Shown here piece by piece: positions 28,134-37,238 of a DNA stretch of 64,000 nucleotides. The position numbers and the translations under genes are program-made. The stretch spans positions 3,410,001 to 3,474,000 of the forward strand of contig NZ_CP180316.1 in NCBI RefSeq assembly GCF_051131705.1, read 5' to 3'. The notes beneath the pieces are model-generated. The model was not told where the DNA came from, searched no databases, and was given only the letters and a program-made list of their open reading frames with translations. Positions within the stretch are counted from its first letter, which is position 1; each line of letters starts with the position of its first letter. Source of the DNA: Arthrobacter_M sp030063245. Lineage in GTDB: Bacteria; Actinomycetota; Actinomycetes; Actinomycetales; Micrococcaceae.

Positions 28134-28247
28134 ATGGAGACGTCTCCCTGCGGGAAAGGAGCGAGACGTCGCTTAACGCCGCTGTTCCTGCGACCCGGTG
28201 AAATTCCGGAGGTGATTTACATCTCATCGTGTATTCGCTACTATCAC

Positions 28248-28259
28248 TTTGGTATACAA
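28248..28259. promoter_or_regulatory. GntR-type site TTTGGTATACAA before the permease
   Basis: Exact reverse complement of the site at 23343-23354, placed 24 bp before the DUF3100 start at 28283, where a bound repressor would block the ribosome-binding region or promoter. Confidence 0.6.
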
Positions 28260-28282
28260 CTTCAAGGAAGACAGTGAGAGAC

Positions 28283-29647
28283 ATGAGCTACTCCATCGGC
28301 ACTCGGCACCCCGCCCCCGGGATCGCCCGCGGCCACTGGACCACCGTCATCGTCCTGTCGGTGGCGGTCTCCGCCGTCTCCGTTCTCATCGGCACAGTGA
28401 AAATCCAACTGGGACCGGCCGCCGTCGTCCTCTTTCCCATCATCTGGGCGGTGGTCCTCGGCGCGATCCTGGGCACGCAGCGCTTGCGCCCCATCTCTCC
28501 TGCCGCGCGGTCCGTGGCAACCCTGCTGCTGGAGATTGGCATCATCGTCTTCCTGGCCCGGCTCGGCACCCAGATCGGCCCGACCTTGATGAAGCTCGGC
28601 GGCATCGGTCCGGCCGTGGCGTTGCAGGAGGTGGGCCATATCTTCGGCACCGTGATCATCGCGCTGCCGGTCGCCGTCGCCCTCGGCCTGGGCCGCGTCG
28701 CCATCGGCGCCACCTGGTCGATCGACCGCGAATCGTTCCTGGCCTACGCCATCCAGCGCTTCGGCGTCCGCTCGCCCGAATACCGCGGGGTGTTCTCCGT
28801 CTGGCTCCTCGGCAGCCTGTTCGGCGCCGTGTTCATCTCCCTGCTGGCCGGCTTCCTCGGCGGCCTGTCCATCTTCGACCCCCGCGCCCTGGCGCTGGGA
28901 CTGGGCCTGGGCTCCGCGTCGATGATGCTCGGCGGCGCCGGCGCGCTGTCCCTGCTTTACCCGAGCCAGGCACCCGAGATCATGGCCCTGGCCGCCCTGT
29001 CCAACCTGGTGACCAACATCGTGGGCTTCTACGCCGGGGTATTTCTGTCGCTGCCGCTGTGCCGCCGCCTCTACACGTTCTGGAGCCGGCTCTTCGGCAG
29101 GGACGACGACGGCCGGCGGGTGGGGCGGGCAACGCAGGCAGCTGCCGTGCCTGCAGGCCCGGCAGCCCTACCCGCGCCGGACGCTCCTGTGGCAGTGGAG
29201 GACCCAGAGGTGCCCCTCTCATGGCGGACGCAGCTGCTGGCGTACGGCGTTGTGGGCGTGTCCGGCCTGCTGATGAACCTTTTGGGGACCAAGGCCTTCG
29301 TCCCTGGCGACCTGCTCGGCATGGTCATCCTGCTGCTGCTCACGGCGCTGTCATTCCGGCTGGCGAAGTGGCTGCCTACCGTGCCCTCGAGCGTGTGGGT
29401 TCTGGGCATCGCCACGGTACTCTCGGCTCCGTTCCTGCCCACATCCCAGCTGTTCGCGACCCTGACCGGCAACCTCGACGTCATCCTGATGGGCGTGCCC
29501 ACCCTGGCGCTGATCGGCCTCACCGTGGGGCGCGATATCCCGGCGTTGAAGGCGCTCAGCTGGAAGGTGGTCATCGTAGCGCTGATCACCTATAGCGCCT
29601 CGTTCATCGCCGCCGCAGCCCTGGGCCAGACCGTCCTGCACCTGTAG
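28283..29647 (+). CDS. DUF3100 family membrane permease
   Basis: A 454-residue protein with about 11 hydrophobic segments in two blocks, separated by a hydrophilic linker (about residues 275-315). Recognised as DUF3100 by overall pattern (LGLGSASMMLGGAGALSLLY, ALSNLVTNIVGFYAGVFLSL). The ATG at 28283 has GGAAG upstream. Its place opposite a GntR-controlled amidohydrolase suggests uptake of the cluster's nitrogenous substrate. The stop codon begins the 16-bp tandem array. Confidence 0.75.
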   Translation: MSYSIGTRHPAPGIARGHWTTVIVLSVAVSAVSVLIGTVKIQLGPAAVVLFPIIWAVVLGAILGTQRLRPISPAARSVATLLLEIGIIVFLARLGTQIGPTLMKLGGIGPAVALQEVGHIFGTVIIALPVAVALGLGRVAIGATWSIDRESFLAYAIQRFGVRSPEYRGVFSVWLLGSLFGAVFISLLAGFLGGLSIFDPRALALGLGLGSASMMLGGAGALSLLYPSQAPEIMALAALSNLVTNIVGFYAGVFLSLPLCRRLYTFWSRLFGRDDDGRRVGRATQAAAVPAGPAALPAPDAPVAVEDPEVPLSWRTQLLAYGVVGVSGLLMNLLGTKAFVPGDLLGMVILLLLTALSFRLAKWLPTVPSSVWVLGIATVLSAPFLPTSQLFATLTGNLDVILMGVPTLALIGLTVGRDIPALKALSWKVVIVALITYSASFIAAAALGQTVLHL

Positions 29648-29695
29648 TGTCCTGTACCTGTAGTGTCCTGTACCTGTAGTGTCCTGTACCTGTAG
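29641..29695. repeat. Tandem repeat, 16-bp unit, 3.4 copies
   Basis: The unit CCTGTAGTGTCCTGTA repeats from 29641, starting inside the stop codon region of the permease. Because 16 is not a multiple of three, TAG recurs at 29645, 29661, 29677 and 29693 in successive frames, so it stops all three frames. Likely slippage, parallel to the array at 25457. Confidence 0.95.
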
Positions 29696-29815
29696 TCCGG
29701 TCACGCAGTGGTTTTTTCAGCAGACTTGGCTGAACTATCGGGCAACTTGCATGCGTTCCGGCACCCGCTAGGACAACCGCCGTCGTCATTGCGCACCTGA
29801 GTGCGTGGCCTCCTT

Positions 29816-30759
29816 TCAGTCGCGCGAGTGTTGGGCGTAGACCCTGCGCCCAATTTCGGGGTCCACGTTCCACGTTGCGGCGAGTCGTTCGTGCACGGCG
29901 CGCCAGCTGGCCAGGGAGGCGGCTTCGCTCATCCGGTGATCAGCGAGTAAGGCGTCCAGCCGGGCGAAACAACGGTCCCAGCCGGCCCCGGCCAGCGCGG
30001 CCTGGTCTCGGTCGGTGAAGGTGTGTGTGAACGCGAGCACGCATCCAGTGCCCTCGGGCCGCAGCTCGAACCGCAGGGTTCCCTCCCCTTGCCAGGACCC
30101 GTCAGTAAACGGGGCGCCTCACTAGCCCCGACCTCAAGCCCGCCGGGGAACCACTGGTGCAGCTCGGCGGGATAGGTCAGGGCCTGCCACAGCCGCCCGA
30201 TCGGCTGATCGTAGCGACGTTCCAGCCGCAGGACCGGGCCATCCTCGAGTACGGGTCCACGGAAGGCCAGGCCCGCGATGAACTCGCGGCCGGGAGCGGG
30301 ATCGAGCCCGAATTGCGCCGCGTAGCGCTCGTGCCGCTCCCCGATCGGTACGTGGGCGCTTTCTTCGGACAGGAACCCCCCGCTGAGGTGTGACTCGAGC
30401 CGGTCGAGGTAACAGGCCCATCCGGCTGCCGTCTGGGCGGCGACTACGCGGTCGTCAAAGACGTGGGTGAACACCAACACGCATTCGGCCTGCTCCTCCT
30501 TGAGCTCAAATCGGAACAGCTGGCCGCCGAAGGTCCATTCGATCCGCTGCGGCGCAGTGAGTTCGGTGATTTGTCCGGTTTGTCCTCCCGCTTCGAAAGT
30601 CTCGCCCGCTTCAGGGGTCCAGTCGGCCGCAGCGGGAAACCACTGTCCGAGCTCGGCAGGCACGACGACGGCGCGTCACACCCACTTCATCGGATGCGCC
30701 AGACGGCGCTCAAATTGCAGCACCGCGCGACCGTCGCTGGTCTTCAAAGTTACGTTCAT
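29816..30759 (-). pseudogene. Tandem SRPBCC (AHSA1-like) protein with nonsense codon and frameshift
   Basis: From an ATG at 30759 the frame reads MNVTLKTSDGRAVLQFERRL, AHPMKWV, then TGA (30676-30678) and RAVVVPAELGQWFPAAADW. Family members read HPxxxVWRA here, so a TGG-to-TGA change is likely. The first domain is intact to about 30300, the second starts (LRLERRYDQPIGRLWQALTY), and a frameshift near 30120 moves the end (LRFELRPEGTGCVLAFTHTF) to another frame ending at 29816. Two lesions in a double-domain lipid/ligand-binding protein. It has no visible promoter of its own, lying below the FAD oxidase. Confidence 0.75.
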
Positions 30760-32163
30760 TGTGGGTACTCCTCGGACAGTCGACGATTCCACGAGCGGCG
30801 CCCGCACCGGATCAAACACCTTGCCGGGATTGAGCAGGTTGTGCGGATCAAATACCGCCTTGATCTGCCGTTGCAGCCCAAGCTGGATGGCGCCGAGTTC
30901 GTCCCCAAGCCAGCGCCGTTTGAGAATCCCGATGCCATGTTCGCCGGATAGCGTGCCGCCCAGGGCCAAGGCGTAGGCGAAAAGTTCCTCTGCGGCGGCC
31001 CAAATGGAGTCCGGGACAGATTCACCACTGAAGACGAAGCTCGGATGAAGATTGCCGTCCCCCGCGTGGCACGTAGTGGGAATCATGACACCATACTTAA
31101 TTTCAAGATCGGAGATTTTGGCAAACGCCGCAGTCATTTGAGACCGGGGCACGGCGATATCTTCAACCAGCAAGGTCCCCATGGCCTCCAAAGACGGGAA
31201 CACCTGCCGCCGCACGTCCACCAGGGCCTTGGCAGTCTCCGGATCGGTCGTAATTTCCACCCGTCCCCCGGCATCGCGGATGATCCCGGCCATCTCCGAG
31301 GCCTCTGATTCCGCGCCGGGGCCATCACACTGGAGAAGGAAGTACGCATTCCCTCGTACGACAAGATCCACGCCGGTATAGCGACTCACACATTCCAGCG
31401 TGCGCCGGTCCAGCAACTCCATCATTGCCGGCTGCAGTCCGGCAGCCGTAATGGCGGCCGAGGCCGCAGCGGCCTCGGCGACCGAATCGAAGAAGGCGGC
31501 AATAGTGGCCACCGTGCCGGTTACCAGAGAGCGCAGTTTCAGCGTGGCCTCGACGATCACGCCCAAGGTACCCTCGGAGCCGACCATCAACGCACACACA
31601 TCGTAGCCGGTGACCCCCTTGACCGTGCGGTGTCCCACCGAAATCAGCCGGCCGTCGGCCAGCACGACCTTCAACGCCAGGACGGCTTCGCGGGTGACGC
31701 CGTATTTGGCGCACAGCAGGCCGCCGGAATTCATCGCGATATTCCCGCCAACGGTTGAGATGTCCTTGCTGGCTGGATCCGGCGGCCACCACATGCCCTG
31801 CTTTGCCAGTTCACGGTTCAGGTCACCATTGAGGATGCCGGGCTCGACGACGGCGAGCCGGTTATCGGGTGAGACCTCCAAAATCCGCGTCATGGACGTC
31901 GTGGAGAGGATAATTTCACCGGCTCCGGCAATGGCGCCGCCGGAGAGGCCGGTGCCGGCGCCCCTGGTGACCACTGGGGTGCGATGCTCGTGGGCAATTC
32001 TGCACACGGTCTGCACATCGTCGACGGTGCGGGCCTGCACCACCGCCAGTGCCGTGCCGGAGGCCAGATGGCCGGAGCGGTCCGCCCGGTACATCTGCAA
32101 GACCGAAGGATCAGTCTGTACCAGGCCGGGCAACGCTGCGGACAAGTGGTGGACGACATCCAT
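30676..32163 (-). CDS. GlcD-like FAD-linked 2-hydroxyacid oxidase with C-terminal read-on
   Basis: A 495-residue FAD-binding oxidase/dehydrogenase. The FAD motif PVVTRGAGTGLSGGAIAGAG and the metal or substrate motif TTCHAGDGNLHPSFVFSG are clear, and the end LLNPGKVFDPVRAP is the usual C-terminus of about 460 residues. The ATG at 32163 has GAGGGA upstream. The frame then runs without a stop through ESSTVRGVPT into the start of the SRPBCC pseudogene and ends at its TGA, adding about 35 foreign residues. GTC CGA GGA may be a lost TGA stop. It likely oxidises a 2-hydroxyacid to a 2-oxoacid together with the FMN enzyme upstream. Confidence 0.85.
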   Translation of the reverse strand: MDVVHHLSAALPGLVQTDPSVLQMYRADRSGHLASGTALAVVQARTVDDVQTVCRIAHEHRTPVVTRGAGTGLSGGAIAGAGEIILSTTSMTRILEVSPDNRLAVVEPGILNGDLNRELAKQGMWWPPDPASKDISTVGGNIAMNSGGLLCAKYGVTREAVLALKVVLADGRLISVGHRTVKGVTGYDVCALMVGSEGTLGVIVEATLKLRSLVTGTVATIAAFFDSVAEAAAASAAITAAGLQPAMMELLDRRTLECVSRYTGVDLVVRGNAYFLLQCDGPGAESEASEMAGIIRDAGGRVEITTDPETAKALVDVRRQVFPSLEAMGTLLVEDIAVPRSQMTAAFAKISDLEIKYGVMIPTTCHAGDGNLHPSFVFSGESVPDSIWAAAEELFAYALALGGTLSGEHGIGILKRRWLGDELGAIQLGLQRQIKAVFDPHNLLNPGKVFDPVRAPLVESSTVRGVPTMNVTLKTSDGRAVLQFERRLAHPMKWV

Positions 32164-32261
32164 GCTTTCCCTCTTTTCGTTTTCGTTGGATACTGCAGGC
32201 GTGTCCCGCCAGAGGCTCCGACCGCCGCGCTTCGCAGGCAGACAGAGCACCGATAGTGCCC

Positions 32262-33476
32262 TCAGCAGCGCGGTGCCAGTAGGCCTGGTCCGGCTGCACG
32301 CAGCTCCTCGACGCTGGCCATTCCCAGCAATTGGAGTGTCCGACGGAACTGACCGGTGAGCAGGTCCGCAACATGTTCCACCCCCTCCTGGCCGCCGCCC
32401 ACCAGCCCCCACAGGTAGGCGCGCCCCACCATGCAGGCGTCAGCTCCAAGGGCGATGGCGGTGGCGACGTCCGAACCATGCCGGATGCCCGAATCCACCA
32501 GAATGGCGAAATCTTCGCCGACGGCGGCCCGGACCGGCCGAACAAGTTCCACCGGGGCCAGGGTCCGGTCGAGCTGCCTGCCTCCATGGTTGGACAAATG
32601 CACACCGTCCACGCCCAGGCTCTGGGCGCGTTTGGCGTCGGCGGGGCCGATCGGCCCCTTCAAGACCAGCTTTCCGGGCCACGCCTGGCGCAGGGTGTCC
32701 AGGTCCTCCCACGTCACGCCGGGGTCAAACTGTTGGCCGATGTTATCAACGCTGTAGCCGCTGGACCGGTCCTTCACGTTGGCAAATGTCAGGGCCGGAC
32801 CAGCCAGCATGCCCGCCCAGTATCCGGGTCGGCTTCCAATGTCCGCCAGGCTCCTTAGCGAGAGAGCTGGGGGAATGGTCAGGCCATTTCGCACGTCACG
32901 TAACCTATTACCGGTGACCGCCGTATCCACGGCGACTTCCAGCACGCGGTACCCACTGGCCCACGCCCGCCTGACCAGCTCGAGCGTCAGGGCACGATCT
33001 TTCCAGACATACAGCTGAAACCAGAGGTCCGCAGAGTTCATGCCTGCGGCTTCGGCCAAATCCTCCAACGACGTGCTGGCCATGGTGGAGAGAACATAAG
33101 GAATGCCGGCCCTTGCGGCCGCCCGCGCCACGGCAGGCTCCCCGCGCGGATCGATCATCCTGGTGTAGCCGGTGGGCGCAAAACCCAGGGGGACGGCGGT
33201 TTTGCGCCCCAGGATCGTAGCGGAAAGGTCCGGGTTCCCGACATCGGTCAGGACTCTGGGAAGGTAATGGTAGCGACCCAGTGCGTCTGTGTTGTTCCGC
33301 AACGAGTCCTCACTGTCCGCTCCGCCGTCGACATAGTCGAAGACAGGCCGCGGCAAGCGGCGTTTGGCGGCCAGCCGAACATCATCGATGGTCCGGCACC
33401 GCTCCAACCGCCGGCTGGTCCGGCTTCCGGAGGGCGGCTTGATCGAGACAAGTTTCAGGGCCTGTGAAACTTTCAT
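32262..33476 (-). CDS. FMN-dependent 2-hydroxyacid dehydrogenase (lactate/mandelate type)
   Basis: A 404-residue member of the FMN alpha-hydroxyacid dehydrogenase family. FMN and catalytic residues: K273 in LVLKGPI, and H297 with R300 in VHLSNHGGRQLDRTLAPVEL; also PLGFAPTGYTRMIDPRGEPA and DTAVTGNRLRDVRNGL. It overlaps the IclR stop by four bases, so they are coupled. L-lactate, mandelate or similar aryl/alkyl hydroxyacids are possible substrates. With the GlcD-like enzyme it may cover both enantiomers of one substrate (inference). Confidence 0.88.
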   Translation of the reverse strand: MKVSQALKLVSIKPPSGSRTSRRLERCRTIDDVRLAAKRRLPRPVFDYVDGGADSEDSLRNNTDALGRYHYLPRVLTDVGNPDLSATILGRKTAVPLGFAPTGYTRMIDPRGEPAVARAAARAGIPYVLSTMASTSLEDLAEAAGMNSADLWFQLYVWKDRALTLELVRRAWASGYRVLEVAVDTAVTGNRLRDVRNGLTIPPALSLRSLADIGSRPGYWAGMLAGPALTFANVKDRSSGYSVDNIGQQFDPGVTWEDLDTLRQAWPGKLVLKGPIGPADAKRAQSLGVDGVHLSNHGGRQLDRTLAPVELVRPVRAAVGEDFAILVDSGIRHGSDVATAIALGADACMVGRAYLWGLVGGGQEGVEHVADLLTGQFRRTLQLLGMASVEELRAAGPGLLAPRC

Positions 33477-34210
33477 GCGGTGGCCTTCCGGGTCAATGTG
33501 CCCAGCAGTTGCGTCAATCGGCTGGCAGAGTTCATGACGTGCGCTGCAACGGCGTCGGCATCCAGCGTCGAACCGAGCATGTAGCTGACGCCGATGGCGC
33601 CCGGCCCGCCGGAGGGGCTAAAAACCGGCGCAGCAATGCAGCGGACACCGGAAGCTGTTTCGCCGTCATCGAGGCTGTAGCCGCGCTCCCGGACCTGGGC
33701 AAGCTCGGCCATGATCCCGACGTCCCGCCCTACCTCGCCACCGGACGGCAGGTGAGCTGCCAGCTCGTTCCCCGGCAGCCAGGCTAAGGCTGCCTTCCCT
33801 ACCGCCGTGACAACGGCCGGCAGCCTGGCACCCACGGAACTTGCCAGTTTGATGCCCAGGCCGGGAGGGTCCTGTTTGCAGAGGTAGACGGCGTCGGTTC
33901 CGTCGAGAACCGCGTAGTGCGAGGTGATGCCCAGCTCTTTCGTCAAACCCGCCAGTTGCGGGATGACAATGTCGACGGCGTTATTGGAGCGCAGGTGCGC
34001 GGCACCGACTTCGAACGCCCGCAGCCCGATGGAGTACGACGCGTGCTCGGTGACTTCCAGGAACTCCCGACTGGCCAGGGCCCGAAGAATAGCATGCGCG
34101 GTGCTTTTGGGGATGTCCAATTGCTCGGCTATCCGGGTCAGTGGCAACGGTTTGTCGGAGCCCGATAGTAGTTCGAGGATTTTCAGGGCTCGTAAAACCG
34201 AGGTGCTCAT
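33473..34210 (-). CDS. IclR family regulator
   Basis: A 245-residue regulator with N-terminal HTH (PLTRIAEQLDIPKSTAHAIL) and a C-terminal effector domain (GVRCIAAPVFSPSGGPGAIG). It sits between the ABC importer and the hydroxyacid oxidases in one minus-strand run. The palindromes at 36956 and 37101 are its likely sites, placing importer, oxidases, aminotransferase and Rieske oxygenase under one control. Confidence 0.9.
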   Translation of the reverse strand: MSTSVLRALKILELLSGSDKPLPLTRIAEQLDIPKSTAHAILRALASREFLEVTEHASYSIGLRAFEVGAAHLRSNNAVDIVIPQLAGLTKELGITSHYAVLDGTDAVYLCKQDPPGLGIKLASSVGARLPAVVTAVGKAALAWLPGNELAAHLPSGGEVGRDVGIMAELAQVRERGYSLDDGETASGVRCIAAPVFSPSGGPGAIGVSYMLGSTLDADAVAAHVMNSASRLTQLLGTLTRKATA

Positions 34211-34230
34211 CTGTTCCTACTCCTCGCCTA

Positions 34231-34998
34231 TCAAAGGACCGCACTGAGAAACGCCCGGGTGCGCTCCTCTTGGGGGTCGCCCAAAACGTCGTGCGGCTGG
34301 CCCCGCTCAACGACGCAGCCATTATCAATGAAGACTATTCCGTCCGCGACCTCACGGGCAAAGCCCATCTCATGGGTCACCACCACCATGGTCATCCCGG
34401 AACTGGCCAGGTCTTTCATCACGTCCAGGACCTCCCCCACCAATTCGGGGTCCAGCGAGGAGGTGGGCTCGTCGAAAAGCATCAGCTGCGGTTCCATCGC
34501 AAGTGCCCGGGCGATGGCGACTCGTTGCTGCTGGCCGCCGGACATGGCATACGGGTAGGCATGTGCCCGGCTCCCCAGCCCCACGCGCTCCAGCAGCGCC
34601 ATGCCCTGTTCGGTTGCCTTCTTCTTAGAGATCCCTTTGACCTGCACCGGACCCTCGATGACATTTTCCAGCGCAGTCTTGTGGCCGAAGAGGTTGAAAT
34701 GCTGGAACACCATGCCGATATTGGCCCGTTCGCGGCAGACGTCCTTGTCCTTTAGCTCGTATAACCTGTCCCCGTTCTGGCGGTAACCCACCAGCGAGCC
34801 GTTGACCGATAGGCGTCCGCCGTCGATCTTCTCCAAGTGGTTGATGCACCGCAGAAACGTGGATTTACCCGATCCCGAGGGACCGATGATACACAGCACC
34901 TCACCACGGAAAACCTGCAGGTCAATCCCCTTGAGGATCTCCAGGTCGCCAAATGATTTGGTGACCTGCTCGGCATGGACGATCAGTTGCTTGCTCAT
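34231..34998 (-). CDS. Polar amino-acid ABC transporter ATP-binding protein
   Basis: A 255-residue GlnQ-type ATPase: Walker A GPSGSGKST (about residue 40), Q-loop MVFQHFNLF, signature MSGGQQQR and Walker B LMLFDEPTSSLDPE. It overlaps the permease by four bases and belongs with the binding protein at 35962. Energises uptake, probably of an amino acid or hydroxyacid used by the cluster. Confidence 0.95.
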   Translation of the reverse strand: MSKQLIVHAEQVTKSFGDLEILKGIDLQVFRGEVLCIIGPSGSGKSTFLRCINHLEKIDGGRLSVNGSLVGYRQNGDRLYELKDKDVCRERANIGMVFQHFNLFGHKTALENVIEGPVQVKGISKKKATEQGMALLERVGLGSRAHAYPYAMSGGQQQRVAIARALAMEPQLMLFDEPTSSLDPELVGEVLDVMKDLASSGMTMVVVTHEMGFAREVADGIVFIDNGCVVERGQPHDVLGDPQEERTRAFLSAVL

Positions 34999-35921
34999 GC
35001 CGTCCTCCTGAGGGCCAGGTTTTTACGAATCCGGCGCGCAAAACTGGGTCGGGATCCCGGCGCACTGCGACCAAGCCGGTCCTCCAGCATCTGCTGCAGG
35101 ACGCTGAACACGGTAGTCAGGGCCAGATACCAGATGGTAACGGTGAAGAGCAGCTCGATCACCTTGAAGTTGGCGGTGTAAATCTTGTTCGCGGAGTGCA
35201 GCAGTTCGCTGAAGGAAATGGTGTAGGCCAGGGACGTGAACTTCAGGCATGCAATGAACTCATTGCCCAGCGGCGGAATGATCACGCGCATCGCCTGTGG
35301 CAGGACGATCCTGCGCATGATTTTGGCGCGCGGCATTCCGATGGCCGAGGCAGCCTCGCGTTGGCCGTGGTCGACGGAGAGGATGCCACCGCGCACGATT
35401 TCCGAAATGTAGGCACCCTCATTTATGCCCAGCCCCAGCAAAGCCGCCAGAAACGGCGTCATCAGCGTGTTCATGGGCATGGACACCAGGCCCGGGATCG
35501 TGAAGGTATTGAAAATGATCGCCAGGTTGAACCAGATCAGCAGCTGTACCAGCAGTGGAGTACCCCGGAACAGCCAAACGTACCCGCCGCCGACCCAGCG
35601 CAGGACCGGATTTGGCGACTGGCGCATCACTGCGGTCAGCACGCCAAGGACCAGTCCCAACGCCATGGACAGCAGCAGGAGCAGCAGCGTATTGCGCACT
35701 CCCTCAAGGATTCCGGGGACCGTCAAGTACTCGACCACCGCGGAGTAATCGATGTCAGCGACCACGAATGCCCGCACGAGCAGGGCCAGCAACACCAGAA
35801 TCACGATGGCCAGCACCCACCGTCCGGGGTATTTCAGCGGGACAACTGTCAGCGCCCTGGCGGACGTTGGCACCGCGGGCACTTCGCGCCCGGTCTCAGG
35901 CTTGTTTTCGACTACCACCAC
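34995..35921 (-). CDS. Polar amino-acid ABC transporter permease
   Basis: A 308-residue HisM/GlnP-type permease with about five TM segments. The coupling region is SEIVRGGILSVDHGQREAAS, and NLAIIFNTFTIPGLVSM and PLGNEFIACLKFTSLAYTIS match family helices. The start is a GTG at 35921 with AAGGAGC upstream. The N-terminal 30 residues are an extra cytoplasmic tail. Confidence 0.93.
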   Translation of the reverse strand: MVVVENKPETGREVPAVPTSARALTVVPLKYPGRWVLAIVILVLLALLVRAFVVADIDYSAVVEYLTVPGILEGVRNTLLLLLLSMALGLVLGVLTAVMRQSPNPVLRWVGGGYVWLFRGTPLLVQLLIWFNLAIIFNTFTIPGLVSMPMNTLMTPFLAALLGLGINEGAYISEIVRGGILSVDHGQREAASAIGMPRAKIMRRIVLPQAMRVIIPPLGNEFIACLKFTSLAYTISFSELLHSANKIYTANFKVIELLFTVTIWYLALTTVFSVLQQMLEDRLGRSAPGSRPSFARRIRKNLALRRTA

Positions 35922-35961
35922 GTGCTCCTTTTCCTGTTGTCAGTTCATCGGGCACGGTGGG

Positions 35962-36900
35962 CTATTTAGGACTGATGCCGGCCGTCACGGGGTTTACCGT
36001 GGACTCGGTGATGCCGATGCTGCCCAGATCCCACTTCTTCAGTACCGCTTGGTACGAGCCGTCGTCGATGATGGCCTGCCAAGCCTTCCCCAGGGCATCA
36101 CGCAACGTTGATTCCTTCTTGCTGAAGACCATCGAGAAGAAGCGCTTCTCCACTTGCAGCCCACTAACGACCTCAAGTTTGCCCTCGGACTGCTGGGCGA
36201 AGTACGCGGCCGTCGGGTAGTTCTCAAGCAGTGCCACAGCCTTGCCTTGTTTTACCGCGAGCTGCTCGGCGGCGTTGCCGTCAAAAGTGAGTACGTCGAT
36301 GGGCTGTTTGCCGGCATCGGTGCACACCTTGGATTGGGCCTCGAGATACTGTGGCTGAACGCCTCCGCGCACGGCCGCGATGGGCTTTCCGCAGAGGTCT
36401 TCAACCGTGGCTAGTCCGGTCGGATTACCCTTTTGGACGACAAAACCCTGGGAGGACTGTAGATATGACACCATATCGAAGGTCTTTTCGCGTTCAGCCG
36501 TGTCATTGACGGCACCAAAGATTACGTCGTACCTCTTGGTGGTCAGTGCCGGCAGCAGAGTGTCAAAACTGGCGTTGTTCCAGGTGAAGGAGACACCGAG
36601 CTGCTTTTCCAGCTCCTTGGACAACTCGACTTCGAAGCCGGCCAGCGGGCCCGCGGCCTCGTAGTACTCGAACGGCGGGTAATCGATGGCGGAGCCAATT
36701 TGGATGGTGCCCGCCTTCTGGACGGACTCCGGCAGCGACTTGTAAAGCGGTGCCGTGCTGTTGGCAGCCTGGTCCTTCACCGCCCCGTTCACGTCACCGG
36801 GGGTGGCAGAACTGCACCCGGACAGCAGGAGGCCGGCAAGGACAGGGACGGCGAATAGGGCTCTTTTGCGGATTTTGTGGCGGGGATCGATGGCACTCAC
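35962..36900 (-). CDS. ABC transporter substrate-binding lipoprotein
   Basis: A 312-residue solute-binding protein, GTG start after GGAGG, with a lipoprotein signal ending LLLSGC (Cys29). Family features: IQIGSAIDYPPFEYYEAAGP, GFEVELSKELEKQLGVSF and YDVIFGAVNDTAEREKTFDM, as in amino-acid-binding (cluster 3) proteins. Heads the importer operon below the paired operators. Confidence 0.92.
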   Translation of the reverse strand: MSAIDPRHKIRKRALFAVPVLAGLLLSGCSSATPGDVNGAVKDQAANSTAPLYKSLPESVQKAGTIQIGSAIDYPPFEYYEAAGPLAGFEVELSKELEKQLGVSFTWNNASFDTLLPALTTKRYDVIFGAVNDTAEREKTFDMVSYLQSSQGFVVQKGNPTGLATVEDLCGKPIAAVRGGVQPQYLEAQSKVCTDAGKQPIDVLTFDGNAAEQLAVKQGKAVALLENYPTAAYFAQQSEGKLEVVSGLQVEKRFFSMVFSKKESTLRDALGKAWQAIIDDGSYQAVLKKWDLGSIGITESTVNPVTAGISPK

Positions 36901-36949
36901 GGGGCATCCTCCAAGGGTGTGGGCAACTGAAAACTCGCTGACAAATTCA

Positions 36950-36973
36950 CATATACGAACACTGTTCGATATG
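36950..36973. promoter_or_regulatory. Putative IclR operator 1
   Basis: CGAACA-C-TGTTCG is a perfect 6+1+6 inverted repeat at 36956-36968, extended on both sides to CATAT...ATATG. It lies 50 bp before the substrate-binding-protein start. Confidence 0.65.
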
Positions 36974-37100
36974 AGAGAAACAGTATGGTGTAGTCTACGT
37001 CACTGTCAATGGGTGGGCCGAAAATGACGGACCGCCTTAAATCCCGCCCGGCGGGAACTCCTCCCGGGCCATTGACTTACCGCAAACGGCTTTGTAACGT

Positions 37101-37135
37101 GTTCACATATTCGTATGACGATCGTATATATGAAC
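37101..37135. promoter_or_regulatory. Putative IclR operator 2
   Basis: An imperfect palindrome with GTTCACATATTCG on one side and CGTATATATGAAC on the other (11 of 13 positions pair). About 104 bp upstream of the aminotransferase. The two sites bracket the divergent promoter region. Confidence 0.6.
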
Positions 37136-37238
37136 AAATCACGGGACGAAGGCCGGAAGGAAAGCTCAGGACGACGCCGCCGACCACAACCCACCTGGCG
37201 CCTCTTCACCACATTCCTCTACCCGGAAGGCCCACCTA

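Noticed and set aside
32163..32412. N-terminal extension of the GlcD-like oxidase to 32412
   Set aside because: It overlaps the upstream gene, lacks family sequence, and the ATG at 32163 has a good ribosome-binding site.
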